DNA from: Shinisaurus crocodilurus | Lineage: Eukaryota; Chordata; Lepidosauria; Squamata; Shinisauridae | Assembly (NCBI GenBank): GCA_021292165.1 | Contig: CM037877.1 | Span: forward strand, 34,608,197-34,672,196 | Direction: 5' to 3' | Length of the DNA: 64,000 nucleotides | In this document: one piece after another, positions 55,101 to 61,100 of the stretch | How the letters are laid out: the number at the start of each line of letters is the position of its first letter | Position numbering within the stretch: the stretch's first letter is position 1 | The notes under the pieces: generated by a model | Told to the model about the DNA's origin: nothing | The model's input: the letters and a program-made list of their open reading frames with translations, nothing else | Databases searched by the model: none | Translations under genes and position numbers: made by a program

Positions 55101-58100
55101 TTGTTGAAACTCTTACCTACTTTCTAGTCCTGTAACTTATTGCAACCACTTAGGTAGATTCTAGCTTGCTGAATATTCAAGGCCCTCTGTTAATTTTATC
55201 ACTGAATAGAGCCTATCCAGAAGTAATTATTAGTCTTCTTCCCAGGTGGACTGAGTTCTGATTGTTCCCTCACTCCTTTTTCATCCCCCACTTCCTGATG
55301 CTGATGCATTTGCTGTATGCATTCATTCAGTTGAAAAATGAACACATTATTGTGTTGCTTGCCAGTTGCAGACAGCTCTGACACATGCAGCAGGCATATG
55401 AAGGGATGACATAAGTCATGGTGAGGAATCTTCAATCTTGAGACAACACAGTTTATCACTGAACTGTGATAAACTGTTCAACAACACTGAAGCCCCTAAT
55501 ACAAATATTAGGGGCTTCAGTGTTCCTTTTACTTGTCTGGAAGAAAGACTCAGAGATACAGTTGCTACCAATTCAGACTGCATTGTACAAAGCATGACAG
55601 ATGGTGATGAGGTGGTTCTGGCAAACAAAAAACCCAAGAACATCCTGACAAGTTTGCAGAAGTACTTGCTTCTGGTGTCTTCTGACTCTAGAAGAAACAA
55701 ATATTACTGCAGTTGTTTTTCTTTGGAAATGGAGACAGGACTGACCTGATTGCACAAGCAACCCTGTTTGTAGGTGAGCTAGTGAAGCAACATGCAATCC
55801 AATCTGAGTGTGGACCTAGAGTCCGCCTTTCGCTTTGTGTAGTGTAGCCACTTGTACATCAGTATTCTTGGGCTGGCCCCGAACAGGGTTCTAAGACTAG
55901 AACTGAAAACTTCCTTTTGACACTTCAAAATAGGGTAGGATTGAGTGTACGTCTTTGTGATTCTTCAGTATAGAGTTGGTACCTCTACTTGCTGTAAATC
56001 TCACTGTGTTTATTTTGTTTAGTTGTTTTGTAGTCTCCAGATGCTGCATAAACAGTGCTTCTTTGGGAAAACATTCTGAAATCAATCTGATGCAGGAATG
56101 ATTTCAAAAACCCTCTGTGAGCGATCAGTTCAAACCTCTAGCAAGAACATCCTTCCCCTTGCTCGGCAGCCTGCTAGGCAGAGAGGAAGAGGGGTCATTA
56201 GAAAGAGATACTGACAGACAGAGAAGGCGGTGGCAGAAAGAGAGAAAAGAAGTTGGCAGAGAGAGAGGATGGGTGGTGTTGCCCCACCTAGTGCTGGTAT
56301 GCAGCCCCTGACAGCTTGCCCCCAAAGGAATGCGACACTTGACAGAAAACAGATTCCCTTCTCCTGATCAACTAAATGTGGAGCTACACTGCTCTGACTT
56401 TATATCTGAAAAGGCTTAGATAAGGCATTAGCTATTTTACTTGTTCTGGAAAAAATGTTTAATACATGTTTGCAGACACTATCAAAACAGTCTGGAGTAG
56501 TGTGCTTTCTCAGCTATTTAACAAAAGGTTGCTAGCATTGGCCAAGACATCTGAAAGCATGAAACAGACATTGCTGTTACATTGCCAGCCTGTCTTAGAC
56601 TGTCAATAGCCAAAGTAGTCCTTTGATTACAATACATGATTTCTCAAGTTTTGCTTTCTAACTTTTTAATTTTATACATGAAGGTCAAGATCTAAATTTC
56701 TGCTTAGGTTCACACACCTTGTTCTAACTCTGTGGAAGTTTTGGATTTTTTTCTCTCTGAATGGCTGGTCTTCATACTATATAGTAAACTGCTTTTGCAA
56801 CTCCCCTCAGTTTCAAAAGTAGTTTGCTGTGGCTGCTGGTTGAGAGACAAATGTTTGGGCAGGACATATGGTTCAATCCATTCCCTGTATTATCCTCACA
56901 ACAACCCTGTGCAGTAGATTAGGCTGAGAGAGAGTGACTGGCTCAACAACACCCAGTGACCTTCTTGACTGAATAGGAATTTCAATTTGGCTTTCCCCGG
57001 TCTTAGTCTGACACTCTAACCCAGGGGTAGACAGCTCTCCAGATGCTTTGGACTACTTTTCATTTATTATGAAGACCTGCGGCCCAGCCAGCATTTTGGG
57101 CTTCTCCAGGGAGGGAGGTAAGCTGGTGACCTCCATCTGCAGCCAGCTTTTCCCCCTCCCTGGTGGTTCCCTGCTGGACTGGGGCCCTGCCTCTGCAGCA
57201 GCCAGGAGGAGCTGCCCCCTGGACTGATTGGGGAGTGGTGCCAGCTGCCCCAGCAGAGCCAACATCTACATCTGCCGGCCTGTGGAGCGGGGCGGCGACG
57301 CCCTGGCGGCGATGTCCCCGAAGGGAACGACACCAAAGGGGTCGCCCCTTTGGGGGAGCCACTTGGGGGGTGCCACGAGGGCGAGGGCCTCCCCCCCCGT
57401 CTGAGCTGGGTTGGGGTTTTAGGGGTTGGTTTTAGGGGTGGGTCTCCCGCCTGATCGGCGGAAGCAGGGGGGGGCATGTGTTCATCTCAGGGAGATGATG
57501 GGGGGAGTTCCAGGGGGCAAAACATACCATTGTTGAGCGGCAGACGCTGGCAGAGTGCTAGGGGCAGGCCATGCTGATTAAGGGGAACAGGGGATCGATG
57601 CTTAATATCTATCCCTTGTTCCAGGCCTGCCCAGAGCCAAGGGATAACTGGGGGGGGTGGGGTGGCTCCTTCCCCACCCTTGCATTTGCTGCTGTGTAAT
57701 GCCAGGTCCGTTACCCGAAAAACATCTGTAATCCATGACATGATCTTGGATGAGGGTGCGGACCTGGCATGTATTACGGAAACCTGGCTGGACGAGGCCG
57801 CTGCTCCAACTCTGGTGGCCTTGTGTCCAGCTGGTTTCTCATATGCCCAGCAGCCAAGGGTTGGGGGACGGGGAGGGGGAGTGTCTGTTATCTACCGGGA
57901 GTCCTTGGTCCTTACCAGACTCCCTCTCCGGGAGGCCAAGTTTATTGAGTGCATGTACTGGAGGTTGGGTCCAAAGGGCAGTCTGGGGATTCTGCTCGTG
58001 TACCGTCCACTCCGCTGCACGACAGACTCCCTGGCCAAGGTGCTGGAGGTGGTCTCTGATGTGTGTGTGTTGTCCCCCAGGCTATTGGTGCTGGGGGACT

Positions 58101-61100
58101 TCAACGTGCATTGAAGGGGCACCTCGGGACTTCATGGAGACCATGGCTTCCTGGGAGCTGCACCCTGTATTAACTGGACCTACCCATGTAGCCGGTCATG
58201 CACTGGACTTGGTTTTTGTTTCTGGAGAGGGAGGAAATGATCTGGAAATCGGGGGTATATCCACCACCCCCTTGTCATGGTCAGATCACTATCTGGAGGG
58301 GTTGTGAGGCTTTAGCGAAGCATTTCGCAGATAAAATCGATCGGATTAGGAGTGGGATATCGTACGTCATGGACACAGGGAGTGAGCAGGAGGAGGCCAA
58401 TGGCAGACCGGTTTTGTGGGATCGGTTCCGGCTTCTTCCTTCTGATGAAGTGGACAAGGTGCTTTCATCTGTGAGGCCGACCACCTGCTTGCTTGATCCT
58501 TGCCCGTCCTGGCTCATCATGAGCTGCAGGGAGAGACTGGGTGAGGGGATCAAGGCGGTGGTGAATGCCTCCCTCGAGGAGGGAGTGATGCCATCAGCCC
58601 TCAAGGAGGCAGTAATAAGACCGCTTCTAAAGAAGCCCTCCTTGGATCCCCAGGATTTAAACAACTTTCGCCCAGTCTCCAATTTGCCATTTCTGGGCAA
58701 GGTGATCGAGCGGGTGGTGGGTGCTCAGTTGAAGGCACACTTGGATGAAGCCGATTATTTAGATCCATGCCAGTCGAGCTTCAGGTCTGGACATGGGACG
58801 GAGACGGCCTTGGTCGCCTTGGTGGATGATATGAGGAGGGCTTTGGATAGGGGCGAATGCTCCTTTCTAGTCCTCCTCGATCTCTCGGCGGCTTTTGATA
58901 CCGTTGACCACGGTATCCTCCTGGACCGTCTGGAGGGGTTGGGCTTGGGAGGCACTGTATTGCAGTTGTTCCGGTCCTTCCTCTCTGGAAGGTATTTCTC
59001 GGGGAGGAGGCTTCGGACCCTCGGCTGCTCACTTGTGGAGTGCCGCAGGGTTCCATCCTCTCCCCAATGTTATTCAACATCTACCTCAAGCCGCTGGGAG
59101 CTATCATCAGGAGGTTTGGGGTGCAGTGTCATCAGTATGCAGATGACACGCAGCTCTACCTCTGTTTTAAGTCCTCACCGAGGTTGGCCGTTGAGACCCT
59201 GTCCAAGTGCCTGGAGTTAGTGGCTGGCTGGATGGGAAGGAACATGCTGAAACTGAACCCCGACAAGACCAAGGTACTTCTGGTGGGGGACAAGGGGAGG
59301 TTAGGGGATGTTGACCTGGTGCTGAATGGGGTACATCTACCCCTGAAGGACCAGGTCCGCAGCTTGGGGGTCATTCTAGACTCCCAGCTGTCCATGGAGG
59401 CTCAGCTGTGAGCCAGGCGGCACTGTATCAGCTCTATCTGATGTGGCAGTTGCAACCCTACCTTCCTAATCATCTGCTCCCATCAGTGGTTCATGCCTTG
59501 GTCTCCTCTCACCTAGACTACTGTAATGCGCTCTATGTGGGGTTACCCTGGAAGATGGTTCGGAAGCTTCAGCTGGTACAGAACGCAGCGGCTCGCCTGA
59601 TTAAGGGCAGCCGCCGGCGTGATCACATCATGCCAGTGCTTAATGAGTTGCACTGGCTACCAGTTGCTTGCCGAGCCGAATTCAAGGTGTTGGTTTTGAC
59701 CTTTAAAACCCTACACGGCTCCAGCCCAGTTTATCTCAAGGAGCACCTCCGGCAACATCAAGTAGGCCGCTCAACAAGGTCTGCCACGGTAAGCCTTCTC
59801 CTTATCCCATCAGCCAGAGCAGCCAGGCTGATGGGAACTAGGAAGAGGGCCTTCTCTGTGGTGGCCCCCACATTATGGAACTCCCTCCCTAGTGACCTTC
59901 GCCATGCCCCCTCCGTGATGAGCTTCTGCCGTGCATTAAAAACATGACTGTTCAGGCGGGAATATGGGGTAGGTTAGGTTTTAAAAGAATTTTTTATATT
60001 GTTTTAATTATTATATTTTATTATATTGTTTTATTGTATTTTAATTGTACATCGCCCAGGGTGGCCGGGTGACCGGCCAGATGGGCGATTAATAAATATA
60101 AGAAATAAATAAATAAATAAATTATATTTCTGTACAGTCCAATAGCCAAAGCTCTCTGGGTGGTTCACAAAGATTAAAAATGTAAAAAATATAGTATAAT
60201 AACATAATAAACCATTTACATACAAAAATGTAAAACAATTCTATACAATCAACAATAAAAATCCCAGGACCCCTTAAAAACCTTATCATATACTGTCAAA
60301 TGCCTAGGAATAGAGGAAGTTCTTAACCTTGCACCGAGAAGGTGACAATGTTGGTGCCAGGCAAACCTTACTGGGGAGAGTGTTTCATAATGGGGAGGGA
60401 CCACCGAGAAGCCGCTCTCCCTTGTTGCCATCCTAAGAACATGAGAAGAGCCATGCTGGATCAGACCAAGGGTCCATCTAGTCCAGCATTCTCTTCACAC
60501 AGTGGCCAACCAGCTACCCACGGGATCCCACAAGCAGGACATGAGTGCAGCAGCACCTCCCTGCCCATGTTCCCCAGCAACTGGAGTACCTAGGCATACT
60601 GCCTGTGATACTGGATGCCTTTTTTCTAAGCTAAACAATCCCAGCTGCTGTAACCTTTCCTTGTACGGGAGTTGCTCTAACCCGTTGATCATTTTAGTTG
60701 CCCTTTTCTGCACTTTTTCCACCTCTACAACGTCCTTTTTAGGTGCGGTGACCAGAACTGTACACAGTATTCTAAGTGTGGTCGCACTATAGATTTGTAT
60801 AAGGGCAATATGATATTGACAGTTTTATTTTCAATTCCTCTCCTAATTATGCCTAACATGGAGTTTGCCTTTTTCACAGTAGCTGCACACTGGGTCAACA
60901 TTTTCATCGAGCTGTCCACTACAACCCCAAGGTCTCTTTCTTGGTCAGTCACCGCTAGCTCAGATCCCATCTGATTATATTTAAGGCTGGGATTTTTCGC
61001 CCCAACGTGCATTACTTTACATTTGCTGACATTGAACCACATTTGCCATTTTGATGCCCATCCTTCCAGTTTGGAGAGATCCTTTTGGAGCTCCTCACAA

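Noticed and set aside
55485..55522. microRNA precursor
   Set aside because: The hairpin is only 38 nt with a 4-nt loop, too short for Drosha/Dicer processing. Kept only as an inverted repeat.
55438..55749. 104-codon frame as a gene
   Set aside because: No acceptor/donor structure, no recognised domain, and it begins within the hairpins. Left as unassigned.
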